DNA from: Phyllobacterium sp. 21LDTY02-6
GTDB taxonomy: Bacteria > Pseudomonadota > Alphaproteobacteria > Rhizobiales > Rhizobiaceae
Length of the DNA stretch: 64,000 bases
Assembly (NCBI RefSeq): GCF_023554255.2
Contig: NZ_JAMJWD020000001.1
Coordinates: forward strand, 434,001 to 498,000
Direction of reading: 5' to 3'
A model generated the notes under the pieces. It searched no databases and was not told the origin of the DNA. It saw nothing but the letters and a program-made list of their open reading frames with translations. Position numbers and translations under genes: made by a program. This document shows, piece after piece, positions 38,093 through 49,909 of this stretch. Numbering within the stretch: the first letter of the stretch is position 1; every line of letters starts with the position of its first letter.

Positions 38093-39772
38093 ATGCTTTC
38101 GCATTTGTCGATCCGCGACATTGTTCTGATTGAACGGCTCGACATCGAGTTTCATGAAGGCTTGTCGGTGCTGACCGGCGAAACCGGCGCGGGCAAATCC
38201 ATTCTTCTCGACGCATTGTCGCTGGCGCTTGGCGCACGGGGCGATGCGTCTCTCGTTCGGCATGGCGCGGAGCAGGGGCAGGTGACGGCCTCCTTCAATG
38301 TCGCGCTGGGGCATCCGGCACGGCAATTGCTGCGTGACAATGATATCGACGATGATGGCGACATCATCCTCAGGCGCATGCAGAGCTCCGACGGCCGCAG
38401 CCGCGTTTTCATCAATGACCAGGCCGCAAGCGTCGGCCTCCTGCGTGAACTTGGCCGCAAGCTCGTCGAGATACATGGCCAGCATGACGACCGGGCGCTG
38501 GTCGATACCGGCATCCACAGGACCCTGCTTGACGCGTTCGGAGCGCTCGATGGAGCCGCTGCCCATGTGCGGGCGCTGCACAAGAGCTGGAAGGACACGG
38601 AGCAGGCGCTTGCTCGTCACCGCGCCCGGGTCGAGGCGGCGATGCGCGAGGCCGATTATCTTCGTGCATCGGTGGAAGAACTTTCGAAGCTCGATCCGGA
38701 GCCGCAGGAAGAGGAACTGCTGGCGAACAAACGCTCCGACATGATGCGGTCCGAAAAGATCGCAAGCGACGTCAACGACGCCAATGACGTGCTTTCCGGC
38801 AACGCGTCGCCCGTTCCTTCGCTTGCCAGTCTCGTGCGGCGCCTGGAGCGCAAGGTGCCCGAAGCCCCGCACTTGCTGGAACCGGTGGTCAAATCCATCG
38901 ACGAGGCGCTGAACGCGCTTGCCGAGGCGCAAAGCGGCATCGAGCAGGCGATCAGGGCGATCGATTTCGATCCGCGCGTGCTGGAGCAGACCGAGGAGCG
39001 GCTTTTTGCGCTGCGCGGCGCGGCGCGGAAATATTCCGTCACGGTGGACGATCTTCCGGCGCTGAGGGACCGCATGGATGCCGATCTGGCCGATCTCGAT
39101 GCCGGCGCCGAACGGCTTGCGAAGCTCGAGGCGGACGCCGCTGCGGCGCGCGACAGCTATGACGAAGCCGCGCGGAAACTGTCGGAACAGCGGCGTGAGA
39201 CGGCGGATCATTTGAAACAGGCAGTCATGGCCGAATTGCCCGCCTTGAAGCTGGAACGGGCCGAATTCATCGTCGAAATGACGACAGATGGCGACAACCG
39301 CATGCCGGAAGGCATCGATACGGTCGAATATTGGGTGCGCACCAATCCGGGAACGCGCGCCGGACCCATGATGAAAGTGGCCTCGGGCGGCGAGCTCTCG
39401 CGCTTCCTCCTGGCATTGAAGGTGGCGCTGGCGGACCGTGGTTCGGCGCCGACGCTGGTCTTCGACGAGATCGATACGGGCGTTGGCGGCGCCGTCGCCG
39501 ATGCCATCGGGCAGAGATTGCGCCGCCTGGCGAGCACCGTGCAGGTCCTTTCGGTTACCCACGCGCCGCAGGTGGCCGCGCGGGCCCAGACGCATTTCCT
39601 TATCGCCAAGGCGGCAGCGGGGAATGACCGGGTGGCCACCTCGATCCGCGCCATGGCGATCGACGACCGCCAGGAAGAAATCGCCCGCATGCTGGCCGGG
39701 GCGAGCGTGACGGAAGAGGCGAGAGCGGCGGCCGTGCGCCTGTTGCGGGAAAATGCAGCCATTGTCAGTTGA
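38093..39772 (+). CDS. recN: DNA repair protein RecN
   Basis: 559 residues, SMC-like. Walker A GETGAGKS at 29-36, coiled-coil arms about 150-380, then the ABC signature SGGELSRFLLALKVALAD and Walker B LVFDEIDTGVGG, with SVTHAPQVAARA near the end. RecN helps bring broken DNA ends together. No GTTC-N7-GTTC SOS box is seen near its start, which lies 23 bases after bamD, so it seems to share that transcript. Confidence 0.97.
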   Translation: MLSHLSIRDIVLIERLDIEFHEGLSVLTGETGAGKSILLDALSLALGARGDASLVRHGAEQGQVTASFNVALGHPARQLLRDNDIDDDGDIILRRMQSSDGRSRVFINDQAASVGLLRELGRKLVEIHGQHDDRALVDTGIHRTLLDAFGALDGAAAHVRALHKSWKDTEQALARHRARVEAAMREADYLRASVEELSKLDPEPQEEELLANKRSDMMRSEKIASDVNDANDVLSGNASPVPSLASLVRRLERKVPEAPHLLEPVVKSIDEALNALAEAQSGIEQAIRAIDFDPRVLEQTEERLFALRGAARKYSVTVDDLPALRDRMDADLADLDAGAERLAKLEADAAAARDSYDEAARKLSEQRRETADHLKQAVMAELPALKLERAEFIVEMTTDGDNRMPEGIDTVEYWVRTNPGTRAGPMMKVASGGELSRFLLALKVALADRGSAPTLVFDEIDTGVGGAVADAIGQRLRRLASTVQVLSVTHAPQVAARAQTHFLIAKAAAGNDRVATSIRAMAIDDRQEEIARMLAGASVTEEARAAAVRLLRENAAIVS

Positions 39773-42687
<2,915 letters not shown>

Positions 42688-42747
42688 CATTGCCGCAACA
42701 GCTGCCGGTGGCCGGCGGAATCACGGCGATTTGAGGGCGCGGTAATG

Positions 42748-42763
42748 TTGACTTTTCCAGTTA
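42748..42763 (+). promoter_or_regulatory. Putative -35 with near-consensus iron-responsive (RirA-type) motif
   Basis: TTGACT (42748-42753) is a good -35 hexamer upstream of the receptor gene. The same bases form TGA-N9-TTA (42749-42763), one base from the TGA-N9-TCA motif proposed for rhizobial RirA. Such a site overlapping the -35 would fit iron repression of a haem receptor. The match is short, so this is weak evidence. Confidence 0.35.
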
Positions 42764-42886
42764 AGTATTAGTACTGAACATTTGTTAGCGTGCTTGAACA
42801 CGCTTCATTTCTGCTCAGCAAGCCACCACCTCGCGCCTCCGTGCCGCGGGTCAGCCAGCCAGGCAAACTTCTCTGTGGGGATTGAT

Positions 42887-45151
42887 ATGGCTTTGACTCG
42901 AAGAATGTTCGGGCGACTGATGTGTGGCAGTGCGGGCATGATATTGGCGGCGATGGGGGCATCGCCAGCGTTTGCGCAGAGCGCCGATACGGGCGCGAGC
43001 GTGCAATTGGCGCCGATCGTATTGAAGGGCAAGGGAAGCGCGGGCTCGGGTGAAGCCACGCCGCTGACCACCGTCACCGATCGCGAGACCATCCAGAAGC
43101 GCATGGTCGATGATTTCAAGGATCTCGGCCGCCGTGTGGATGCGGGCGTCAACGTCAATTCCTCCAGCAAGAGCATCAATCTGCGCGGGCTTGACCGCGA
43201 TCGCGTGCTGACCACGCTCGATGGCATCCGCGTTCCGTGGCTGTCGGATCCGCGCAGTACCCAGGGTGGCCTCGATTCGTTCGATTTCGACGGTCTGGGC
43301 AGTGTCGAGATCACCAAGGGCACCGATTCCAGCCGCTATGGCTCGGGTGCGCTTGGCGGCGTCATCATGCTGCGCACGCTCGATCCATCCGATGTGATCG
43401 GCGAGGGGCGCAATTGGGGTGCGATCACCAAGGGCACCTATGACAGTTCCGACGAGAGCTGGCGTACCAATGCCGCTATTGCCGCCCGTTCGGGTGGCAC
43501 CGAAATCCTCGTTCAGGGGGGCTATCGCGAAGGGCACGAGGTCGACACTTTCGGCGAGATCGGCGGTTATGGCGCGACGCGCTCGGAAGCCAATCCGGGC
43601 GACTACGATCAACGCAATCTCCTGGTCAAGCTGTACCAGAATGTCGAGGGCGGCCACCGCTTCGGCCTGACCGGCGAGATCACCAGGCGCAATGAGGATG
43701 TCGATAATTTCAGCGGCACGACTTCCTCCTATGTGCGCAATTCACTTCGCTCCGGCGAAGATTCCGAGCGGAAGCGGATCTCCGGCAGCTATGATTATGT
43801 CGCTCCGGACGGTTCCGGCTGGGTGGACGAGGCGCATGCCGTTGCCTATTGGGTGCAGCAGACGCTCAACAATACGACGGACGGCATTCGCTTGCCCGAC
43901 GCTCGCGCTCGCATCATCTCCGGCGATCCTTTCCGCTACGGCTATCCGTCTGGCGTCTATCAGCGCGACAATGAGCTGAAGCAGGATTCCTATGGCTTCA
44001 CCGGCCATGTGAAAAAGTCGGTCGAAATCGGCGATATCAAGCACACGTTCCGCCTCGGCGCCGAGCTCTATCGCTATGATCTGACGCAATATTCGGCCGG
44101 CGTCGACAATTGTCCGGATGTCGACTGGTCGCGGCTGCCGCAGCCATTCGGCCCACAATCCTGCCGCATGCTGCATTCCAACAGTTCCGACATGCCCGAT
44201 GTCAAGACGACCGGCTTCGGCATCTATCTCGAGGACGACATCGAGCTCTTCGGCGGTCGCCTGACCTTGACGCCCGGCGGGCGCTTCGACTGGTACGAAC
44301 ACAGCCCCGAATCCACTGCGGCCTATGTGGGCGGACCGAACTATAGTGGCTCGCTTCCGGACAGCAACAGCGATTCCCGCTTCACGCCGAAGCTGCGGGC
44401 AACGTGGCACGCAACGCCGGACCTCGATTTCTATGCGCAATGGGCGCAAGGCTACCGCATGCCATCGGCAATGGAGCTTTACCAGAATTACGGCGCTCCC
44501 GGCTCCTATGCCCGCCTTGGCAATGCCGATCTGAAGCCCGAGACCAGCAATGGTTTCGAAATCGGCACCAAATATGATGACGGCACCTATGCACTCTCGG
44601 CGAGCGTGTTCAACAATTACTACCGGAATTTCATCTACGACGGCGTCGTGATCGCGCCGCCGGGCGGCGAATATCCGGTCGGCGGCATCACCGGCTATGC
44701 CAATCTGAACAAGGTCCATATCTACGGTGCCGAGATCAGCGGCCAGATCAACTTCGCCAATAATTGGTATAGCTGGGCTTCCGTCGCCTGGACCGTCGGC
44801 AAGGATACCGAGGCGGATGCCTATCTGAACTCCATCCCGCCGTTACGCGGCATCCTCGGCGTCGGCTATAATGGCGATGGCTGGGGTGCGGACGTGTCAT
44901 TGACCATGGCCGCCAGGCGCGACAAGGTCAGCGGCAGCGGGTTCGTGGCGCCGGGTTACGGCATTGTCGATGCGACCGCCTATTGGGAGCCGAAATTCGC
45001 CAAGGGCATGAAGCTGCAACTGGGCGTGTTCAACATCTTCGACAAGAAGTACTGGAACGCGACGGATGTTGCCGACAGTCGCGGTCAGCCGATCGACTAT
45101 TACACCGAGGCAGGACGCAGTGTTCGCGTCTCCCTGACGCAGAAGTTCTGA
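42887..45151 (+). CDS. TonB-dependent outer-membrane receptor, haem/haemoglobin type
   Basis: 754 residues from ATG 42887 (GGGG nearby); the 35-codon upstream extension has no ribosome site. A signal peptide ends near ASPAFAQ (about residue 31); the plug (about 50-160) contains SINLRGLDRDRVLTTLDGIRVPW; the 22-strand barrel ends VRVSLTQKF with a terminal Phe. The haem-receptor region reads QGYRMPSAMELYQNYG then GNADLKPETSNGFEIG, equivalent to the FRAP/NPNL motifs but diverged. It imports a ligand, probably haem, using TonB energy. No periplasmic binding or ABC genes lie next to it. Confidence 0.88.
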   Translation: MALTRRMFGRLMCGSAGMILAAMGASPAFAQSADTGASVQLAPIVLKGKGSAGSGEATPLTTVTDRETIQKRMVDDFKDLGRRVDAGVNVNSSSKSINLRGLDRDRVLTTLDGIRVPWLSDPRSTQGGLDSFDFDGLGSVEITKGTDSSRYGSGALGGVIMLRTLDPSDVIGEGRNWGAITKGTYDSSDESWRTNAAIAARSGGTEILVQGGYREGHEVDTFGEIGGYGATRSEANPGDYDQRNLLVKLYQNVEGGHRFGLTGEITRRNEDVDNFSGTTSSYVRNSLRSGEDSERKRISGSYDYVAPDGSGWVDEAHAVAYWVQQTLNNTTDGIRLPDARARIISGDPFRYGYPSGVYQRDNELKQDSYGFTGHVKKSVEIGDIKHTFRLGAELYRYDLTQYSAGVDNCPDVDWSRLPQPFGPQSCRMLHSNSSDMPDVKTTGFGIYLEDDIELFGGRLTLTPGGRFDWYEHSPESTAAYVGGPNYSGSLPDSNSDSRFTPKLRATWHATPDLDFYAQWAQGYRMPSAMELYQNYGAPGSYARLGNADLKPETSNGFEIGTKYDDGTYALSASVFNNYYRNFIYDGVVIAPPGGEYPVGGITGYANLNKVHIYGAEISGQINFANNWYSWASVAWTVGKDTEADAYLNSIPPLRGILGVGYNGDGWGADVSLTMAARRDKVSGSGFVAPGYGIVDATAYWEPKFAKGMKLQLGVFNIFDKKYWNATDVADSRGQPIDYYTEAGRSVRVSLTQKF

Positions 45152-45166
45152 CCGTCCTCACCGCAA

Positions 45167-45198
45167 AATGGCCGCCTCGTCATGGCGCGGCGGCCATT
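45167..45198. terminator. Bidirectional terminator between receptor and cupin genes
   Basis: AATGGCCGCC (45167-45176) pairs perfectly with GGCGGCCATT (45189-45198). It lies 15 bases after the receptor stop and 8 bases after the cupin stop on the other strand. A TTTT follows on the minus strand. Confidence 0.65.
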
Positions 45199-45205
45199 CA
45201 TTCAC

Positions 45206-45550
45206 TCATTCCAGCCATTCGGTCACGATCTTGGGGCTGGCGTGAATATTGATCGTTTCCAGTGCATCCGGGCCGAGATTGACGAATTTATGCGGGGTGT
45301 TGGCGGGAGAAACGACGATCTGGCCCTCGCTCGCATCGATCACTTCGCCATCCACCGTGAAGCGGGCATTGCCCTTGCGGACGACATAGGTCTCCGTATA
45401 GGGATGCCGGTGCAGACGAGGTCCGGCGCCGACACGGTCCTGATGGTTGAAGATGATCGAAATCTCCGATCCAAACGCGCCGCCGTTCAATTCGCCCCGC
45501 CACAATTCCGGATGCTGGGCCCAGTCGCTGCGATTGATTATTGTAGCCAT
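45206..45550 (-). CDS. Single-domain cupin protein
   Basis: 114 residues. The two cupin motifs are clear: GPRLHRHPYTETYVVRKGNARF (about 44-65, His/His/Glu metal ligands) and SPANTPHKFVNLGPDALETINIH (about 81-103, third His). A small metal-binding beta barrel; some relatives bind sugars or act as dioxygenases or isomerases, but none can be chosen here. It is divergent from azlC across a gap with a perfect palindrome at 45592-45611. Confidence 0.85.
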   Translation of the reverse strand: MATIINRSDWAQHPELWRGELNGGAFGSEISIIFNHQDRVGAGPRLHRHPYTETYVVRKGNARFTVDGEVIDASEGQIVVSPANTPHKFVNLGPDALETINIHASPKIVTEWLE

Positions 45551-45591
45551 TCCGATCCTCCCATGGGCGTTGCGTCGTCGAGTTTCTGACG

Positions 45592-45611
45592 TATTGATGA
45601 TTCCATCAATA
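45592..45611. promoter_or_regulatory. 20-bp palindrome between divergent cupin and azlC genes
   Basis: TATTGATG (45592-45599) and CATCAATA (45604-45611) are perfect 8-base arms around ATTC. The site lies 42 bases before the cupin start and 44 before azlC, almost midway, the position expected for an operator controlling both. No regulator gene is adjacent. Confidence 0.5.
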
Positions 45612-45655
45612 AAACTTGCGTGACACGGGCAGCAAGCCTGTCATAAGGGACCGGC

Positions 45656-46396
45656 ATGGATCAGCAGACACATCAGCACCTGCAAGGGGGTGTCGTGAGC
45701 CCGAGCGCGCAGTTCTGGGAAGGTTTCGCCAGGGGCGTGCCGATCATGATCGCTTCGGCGCCCTTCGGCCTGCTCTTTGGCGCGCTTGCGATCGATAATG
45801 GCTTCACGCTGTCGGAAACGGTGCTGATGAGCGCCGCGGTCTATGGAGGCGCCAGCCAGATGGTCGGGATCGAATTGTTCGGCCAGAATATTCCCGCCTG
45901 GCTGATCATATTCTCGATCTTCGCGGTCAATTTCCGCCATGTGCTCTATTCGGCCGCAGTAGGGCGACGTATCGGCCATTTCCGGCCACTGCAGAGCCTT
46001 TTGAGCTTTTTCGTGCTGACGGATCCGCAATTTGCCGAGACGGAGCGCCGCGCCGAGGCGGGCCGGCAGATCACGTTTGCCTGGTATATCGGCGTCGCGG
46101 CACCGATCTATGTCATGTGGGTGGTCGAAGCCTGGATCGGTGCGCTTTTCGGCAATCTCATCAGCGATCCGCATGCCTTGGGCATAGACATGCTGCTGCC
46201 GATCTATTTCCTCGGCCTCGTCATGGGCTTTCGCAAGCGCAACCACTGGGCGCCGGTCGTTGCCGCCAGCGCCATCGTTTCCATAGCAGCCTATACGTTC
46301 ATCGGTTCGCCCTGGCATGTCGGCATCGGCGCCCTGGCCGGCATATTGACCGCCGTCATACTGGCGAAGCCCGATGACCGGCCGGAGGTCGAATAA
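45656..46396 (+). CDS. azlC: AzlC-family branched-chain amino acid exporter, large subunit
   Basis: 246 residues with about seven hydrophobic segments. GFARGVPIMIASAPFGLLFGALAI and SAAVYGGASQMVGIELF are AzlC/YgaZ signatures, as is FRHVLYSAAVG. With AzlD, encoded directly downstream with one base shared, it should export branched-chain amino acids or their analogues. Ribosome site AGGGA lies five bases before the ATG. Confidence 0.92.
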   Translation: MDQQTHQHLQGGVVSPSAQFWEGFARGVPIMIASAPFGLLFGALAIDNGFTLSETVLMSAAVYGGASQMVGIELFGQNIPAWLIIFSIFAVNFRHVLYSAAVGRRIGHFRPLQSLLSFFVLTDPQFAETERRAEAGRQITFAWYIGVAAPIYVMWVVEAWIGALFGNLISDPHALGIDMLLPIYFLGLVMGFRKRNHWAPVVAASAIVSIAAYTFIGSPWHVGIGALAGILTAVILAKPDDRPEVE

Positions 46397-46689
46397 TGTC
46401 GGACACGTTCTGGATCATCGTCGCCGGCGCCGTGCTGACATTCCTGACCCGGATCGGCGGCCATCTCGTCCTGTCGCGGTTCGAGCGCGTCCACCCGCGT
46501 GTCGAGGTGGCGCTGAACGCAGTTCCGGCGGCCGTGCTGACGACGCTGGTTGCCCCCGCCGCCGCCAATGCCGACTGGCGCGGCCTGCTGGCATTGGCCA
46601 TCGCCGGCCTCGTTTCGCTGCGCTTCAATGCCCTGACGATGTTCGTTGCCGGCGCAGCGGTGATCATCGTGCTGCGCCAGATTTCCTGA
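46396..46689 (+). CDS. azlD: AzlD-family branched-chain amino acid exporter, small subunit
   Basis: 97 residues, three or four hydrophobic segments. TFLTRIGGHLVLSRFERVHPRVEVALNAVPAAVLTTLVAP is the AzlD/YgaH signature. The start shares a base with the azlC stop (TAATG). Only six bases separate its stop from the convergent aminopeptidase gene. Confidence 0.9.
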   Translation: MSDTFWIIVAGAVLTFLTRIGGHLVLSRFERVHPRVEVALNAVPAAVLTTLVAPAAANADWRGLLALAIAGLVSLRFNALTMFVAGAAVIIVLRQIS

Positions 46690-46695
46690 TCCCGT

Positions 46696-48531
46696 TCAGC
46701 CTTCGTGGCCGAAAGGCTCCGTGGCCTCGATCAGCCATTGGCGGTTTTCCTCGTCCGCATGCGGCATCAGCGCCTCGCGCACGCGGGCATGATAGGCGTC
46801 GAGCCAGATGAGTTCCTCGCGCACCAGCAGGGACGTGTCGATCAGGCGCTTGTCGATCGGGCAGAGCGTGATCGTCTCGAAACCCATCATCGGCAGGTCG
46901 CCGCCTTCCGGAACCTGCGGCTCGGTCACGATCAACAGGTTCTCGGTGCGAATGCCGTAGCCACCGGGCTTGTAGTAGCCCGGCTCGTTGGAAAGGATCA
47001 TCCCCGGAAGCAGCTCCTGCATGCCGCGCCTGGAAATGCTTTGCGGCCCCTCATGCACCGAAAGGAAGGCGCCGACGCCATGGCCGGTGCCATGTCCATA
47101 GTCATATCCCTGTTTCCAGAGCGCGATGCGGGCCAGAACATCGATATCCATGCCTCGCGTCCCCTTCGGGAAGCGCGCCGTGGATATGGCGATCATTCCC
47201 TTGAGAACGAGGGTGAACTTGCGCTTCATGTCGTCCGTCGGCGTGCCGATCGGCAGGGTGCGGGTAATGTCCGTCGTTCCATCGCGATACTGGCCGCCGC
47301 TGTCGATCAGATAGAGTTCGCCATCACCCAATATCCGGTTGGACTGCGTGTTGACGCGGTAGTGGGCGAAGGCGGCATTCGGCCCGGCGCCCGAGATACT
47401 GTCGAAGGAAAGGTTTTCCAGCGGCATCTGGAAGCTCTCGGCATTCCTGGTGCGGATTTCCTCGAGTTTCGTCGCCGCTCCGATTTCGTCGATCGTTCCG
47501 GGAGCCTGCGCGTCGATCCATGAGAGGAAGGAAACCATGGCCACGCCGTCGCGCAGATGCGCCTTGCGCGCGCCTTCGAGTTCCGCGCCGTTCTTCGTGG
47601 CACGCGGAAGGCGGGCAGGGTCGCTGCCCTCGATGACCATTCCGCCGGCCCTTTCGATGATCAGGCGGAAGTTTTCAGCGGCAAGGGACGGATCGAGGAG
47701 GATCGTCCTGCCTCCAGCCGCATAATCGGCAATGTCGCCTTCGAGTGCCGATGGCGCCCGCAGGGCGGTCAATTGCGTCAGATAGGCTTCCGGTTCGATC
47801 GGGAGCTTGCGCTTGTCGATGAAGAGCACTGGCTCGCCCTCGGCCGGGATCAGGGCGAATGCCAGGGGAAGCGGCGTATTGCTTACATCATTGCCGCGAA
47901 TATTGAACGTCCAGGCAATGGATGAAGGATCGGTGATGATCGCCGCGTCTGCCCTGGCTCCCGCGATGATGGCGGCCATGTCGCGCAGCTTCTGGCTGGC
48001 CAGCCTGCCGGCATATTTCTCCGGCTGGATGGACACCTGTTCCAGCGGCGGCGCGGGCTGGTCGTCCCATACGAGATCGACGAGATTGTCCTTCACCGGC
48101 ACCAGCGTGCCGCCATTGGCTTCGAGCGACTCGCGCAATGCCCGGGCCTCGCTGATCGTATGCAGCCATGGGTCGAAACCGATCCTGAGCTTGGTCCCCG
48201 ACTTGCGGAACCAGCTTGACGGCGGTGTCTCGACGAGGCTTTCAATGGTGAAAACCGTGGGATCCGTCTGTTCGGCGGCCTGCAGGGTGTAGCGGCCGTC
48301 GACGAAGAGATAGGCCTGTTTCCTCATGATCAGCGCGACTCCGGCGGAGCCCGTGAACCCGGTCAGCCAGGCAAGCCGCATGGCGCGGGGCGGGACATAT
48401 TCCCCCTGATGCTCGTCGGCGCGCGGAACGAGAAAACCATCAAGGCCGAGCGCTTCCAGTTCCGCCCGCAACAGGGCAACACGCGGCGCGCCGGTAGCAG
48501 GATTGCTTACGACCTCAAACGACTGGAACAT
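46696..48531 (-). CDS. Xaa-Pro aminopeptidase (aminopeptidase P family)
   Basis: 611 residues from ATG 48531 (AGAGGT upstream); the 95-codon extension of the frame is rejected as it has no ribosome site and no family match. Two creatinase-like N-terminal domains are followed by the pita-bread M24 domain (about 320-545), with metal-binding residues in LIDSGGQYRDGTTDITRT, HGTGHGVGAFLSVHEGP and SNEPGYYKPGGYGIRTENLLIV. It removes N-terminal residues ahead of proline in peptides. The long form resembles the eukaryote-like three-domain enzymes. Confidence 0.93.
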   Translation of the reverse strand: MFQSFEVVSNPATGAPRVALLRAELEALGLDGFLVPRADEHQGEYVPPRAMRLAWLTGFTGSAGVALIMRKQAYLFVDGRYTLQAAEQTDPTVFTIESLVETPPSSWFRKSGTKLRIGFDPWLHTISEARALRESLEANGGTLVPVKDNLVDLVWDDQPAPPLEQVSIQPEKYAGRLASQKLRDMAAIIAGARADAAIITDPSSIAWTFNIRGNDVSNTPLPLAFALIPAEGEPVLFIDKRKLPIEPEAYLTQLTALRAPSALEGDIADYAAGGRTILLDPSLAAENFRLIIERAGGMVIEGSDPARLPRATKNGAELEGARKAHLRDGVAMVSFLSWIDAQAPGTIDEIGAATKLEEIRTRNAESFQMPLENLSFDSISGAGPNAAFAHYRVNTQSNRILGDGELYLIDSGGQYRDGTTDITRTLPIGTPTDDMKRKFTLVLKGMIAISTARFPKGTRGMDIDVLARIALWKQGYDYGHGTGHGVGAFLSVHEGPQSISRRGMQELLPGMILSNEPGYYKPGGYGIRTENLLIVTEPQVPEGGDLPMMGFETITLCPIDKRLIDTSLLVREELIWLDAYHARVREALMPHADEENRQWLIEATEPFGHEG

Positions 48532-48769
48532 GATGGCGGGACCTCTTTGTTGGTGGCCGACCCTAGCTTCCCGCCCCGGCCGACGCAACGGATGAGTGTT
48601 GCCGGCAACAGGTTTTTGCCGCCGAAAGGCCGGAAAACCGTGGGGCGAGGGCCGGTTTATATGCAGCTTCGTCATGACTGCCATGCCGCAACGGCAATAG
48701 TGGCGCTGCGGCGTGCGGCGTATGATGCTCGCGGGAGGATCGACAGGCCGATATTCGTGGAGATGAAAT

Positions 48770-48901
48770 ATGGCGCTCGTGATCCGATACGTTAAGACCG
48801 CACTGCAGAACCTCATCGCCTATCGCATGGCTGAAATGGAGCGGCATGCCGTCATTTACGCCGATGGCCGCCGCAAGCAGCAGATCAGCTATTATATCTG
48901 A
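48770..48901 (+). CDS. Small 43-residue protein of unknown function
   Basis: The frame MALVIRYVKTALQNLIAYRM to ...SYYI is preceded by GTGGAG seven bases before the ATG, a very good ribosome site. The first 20 residues form a plausible amphipathic helix, the rest is rich in charged residues and Tyr. It lies in the 393-base space between the divergent aminopeptidase gene and the convergent prmA, 23 bases before the prmA stop. No family is recognised. The rest of that space (48532-48769) shows nothing else. Confidence 0.55.
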   Translation: MALVIRYVKTALQNLIAYRMAEMERHAVIYADGRRKQQISYYI

Positions 48902-48924
48902 CGCCTGACGAGCCCGAGGGCCGC

Positions 48925-49806
48925 TCAGGCCGCGCTCGCCTTCAGATGCAGCGTGACCCAGCCCTCGCGGTGCAATGTCCGGTGGTGATAGAGGCCTTGC
49001 GCCCTGTAGGCGGCGAGGACCTTGTCCCTTTGCGTATCGAGAATGCCGGAGAGTATGAGCGAGCCGCCCCAGGCAAGGTGCTGGCGCATCTGGGGTGCAA
49101 GCTGCATCAGGGGCCGGGCCAATATATTGGCGACGATAAGCTCGAAAGGCGCATTGGCGCGGAACGAGGGATGGTGGAAGCCCGTTGCGGTCACCGCCTT
49201 CACTCTTGATGCAACGCCATTATTGGCGATGTTCTCCTGCGCCACCACTATGGCGACCGGATCGATATCGGTGGCGAGAACCGGGATCGGCGTCAGCCTG
49301 GCTATGCCTATGGCAAGCACGGCGCTGCCGGTGCCGAGGTCCAGCGCGTTGCGGGGATGTTCGCGCCGCACGACATGGCCGATCATTTCGAGGCAGCCGG
49401 ACGTGGTGCCATGATGGCCCGTGCCGAAGGCCTGGCCGGCGTCGATCTCGATCGCAAGATCGTTGACGCGGCGGCGGTGGCGATCATGCGAGCCATGCAC
49501 GAAAAAGCGCCCGGCGCGGACGGGCCTGAGGCCTTCCAGCGAATGGGCGACCCAGTCGATATCGGGTAATTGTTCGCGCTGCAGGCCATGCTGGCCCGGC
49601 GTGTCGCCCAATATGTCCCGCATGCGCTGTTCTATTTCGTCCGGGTCGAACGAATAGACCGAAACCTCGTATATTTCCCGTTCTTCATCGATTTCGGATG
49701 ACGAAATCGGCAGGCCTTCATCTTCGAAAGCACTTTCGAGGAGCGAAAAGATGCGTTCCGCTTCCTGCTTTTCCGCAGTGATGTAAACACGGGTCTGGGT
49801 TGTCAT
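48925..49806 (-). CDS. prmA: Ribosomal protein L11 methyltransferase PrmA
   Basis: 293 residues. An N-terminal L11-recognition domain is followed by the SAM fold: [17 protein letters not shown] (about 128-144), [18 protein letters not shown], and [16 protein letters not shown] with the NPPF-like NILA motif. It trimethylates amino groups of L11. The gene is monocistronic by position, with 68-103 bases on the upstream side before the divergent hexapeptide transferase. Confidence 0.95.
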   Translation of the reverse strand: MTTQTRVYITAEKQEAERIFSLLESAFEDEGLPISSSEIDEEREIYEVSVYSFDPDEIEQRMRDILGDTPGQHGLQREQLPDIDWVAHSLEGLRPVRAGRFFVHGSHDRHRRRVNDLAIEIDAGQAFGTGHHGTTSGCLEMIGHVVRREHPRNALDLGTGSAVLAIGIARLTPIPVLATDIDPVAIVVAQENIANNGVASRVKAVTATGFHHPSFRANAPFELIVANILARPLMQLAPQMRQHLAWGGSLILSGILDTQRDKVLAAYRAQGLYHHRTLHREGWVTLHLKASAA

Positions 49807-49909
49807 GATATGTGTCTTCCGGCCGAATTCAGTTCGAGGCTAGCCGTAACAGGATTTTCGCCATAGGCAATGCTTGATGAATCGGCGCATGAATTGCATG
49901 GGGATGATG

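Noticed and set aside
38050-38110. SOS (LexA) box for recN
   Set aside because: No GTTC-N7-GTTC or close variant was found before recN; the gene sits 23 bases after bamD.
48532-48816. N-terminal extension of the aminopeptidase P protein
   Set aside because: The extra 95 codons show no homology to the family and the ATG at 48531 has a ribosome site.
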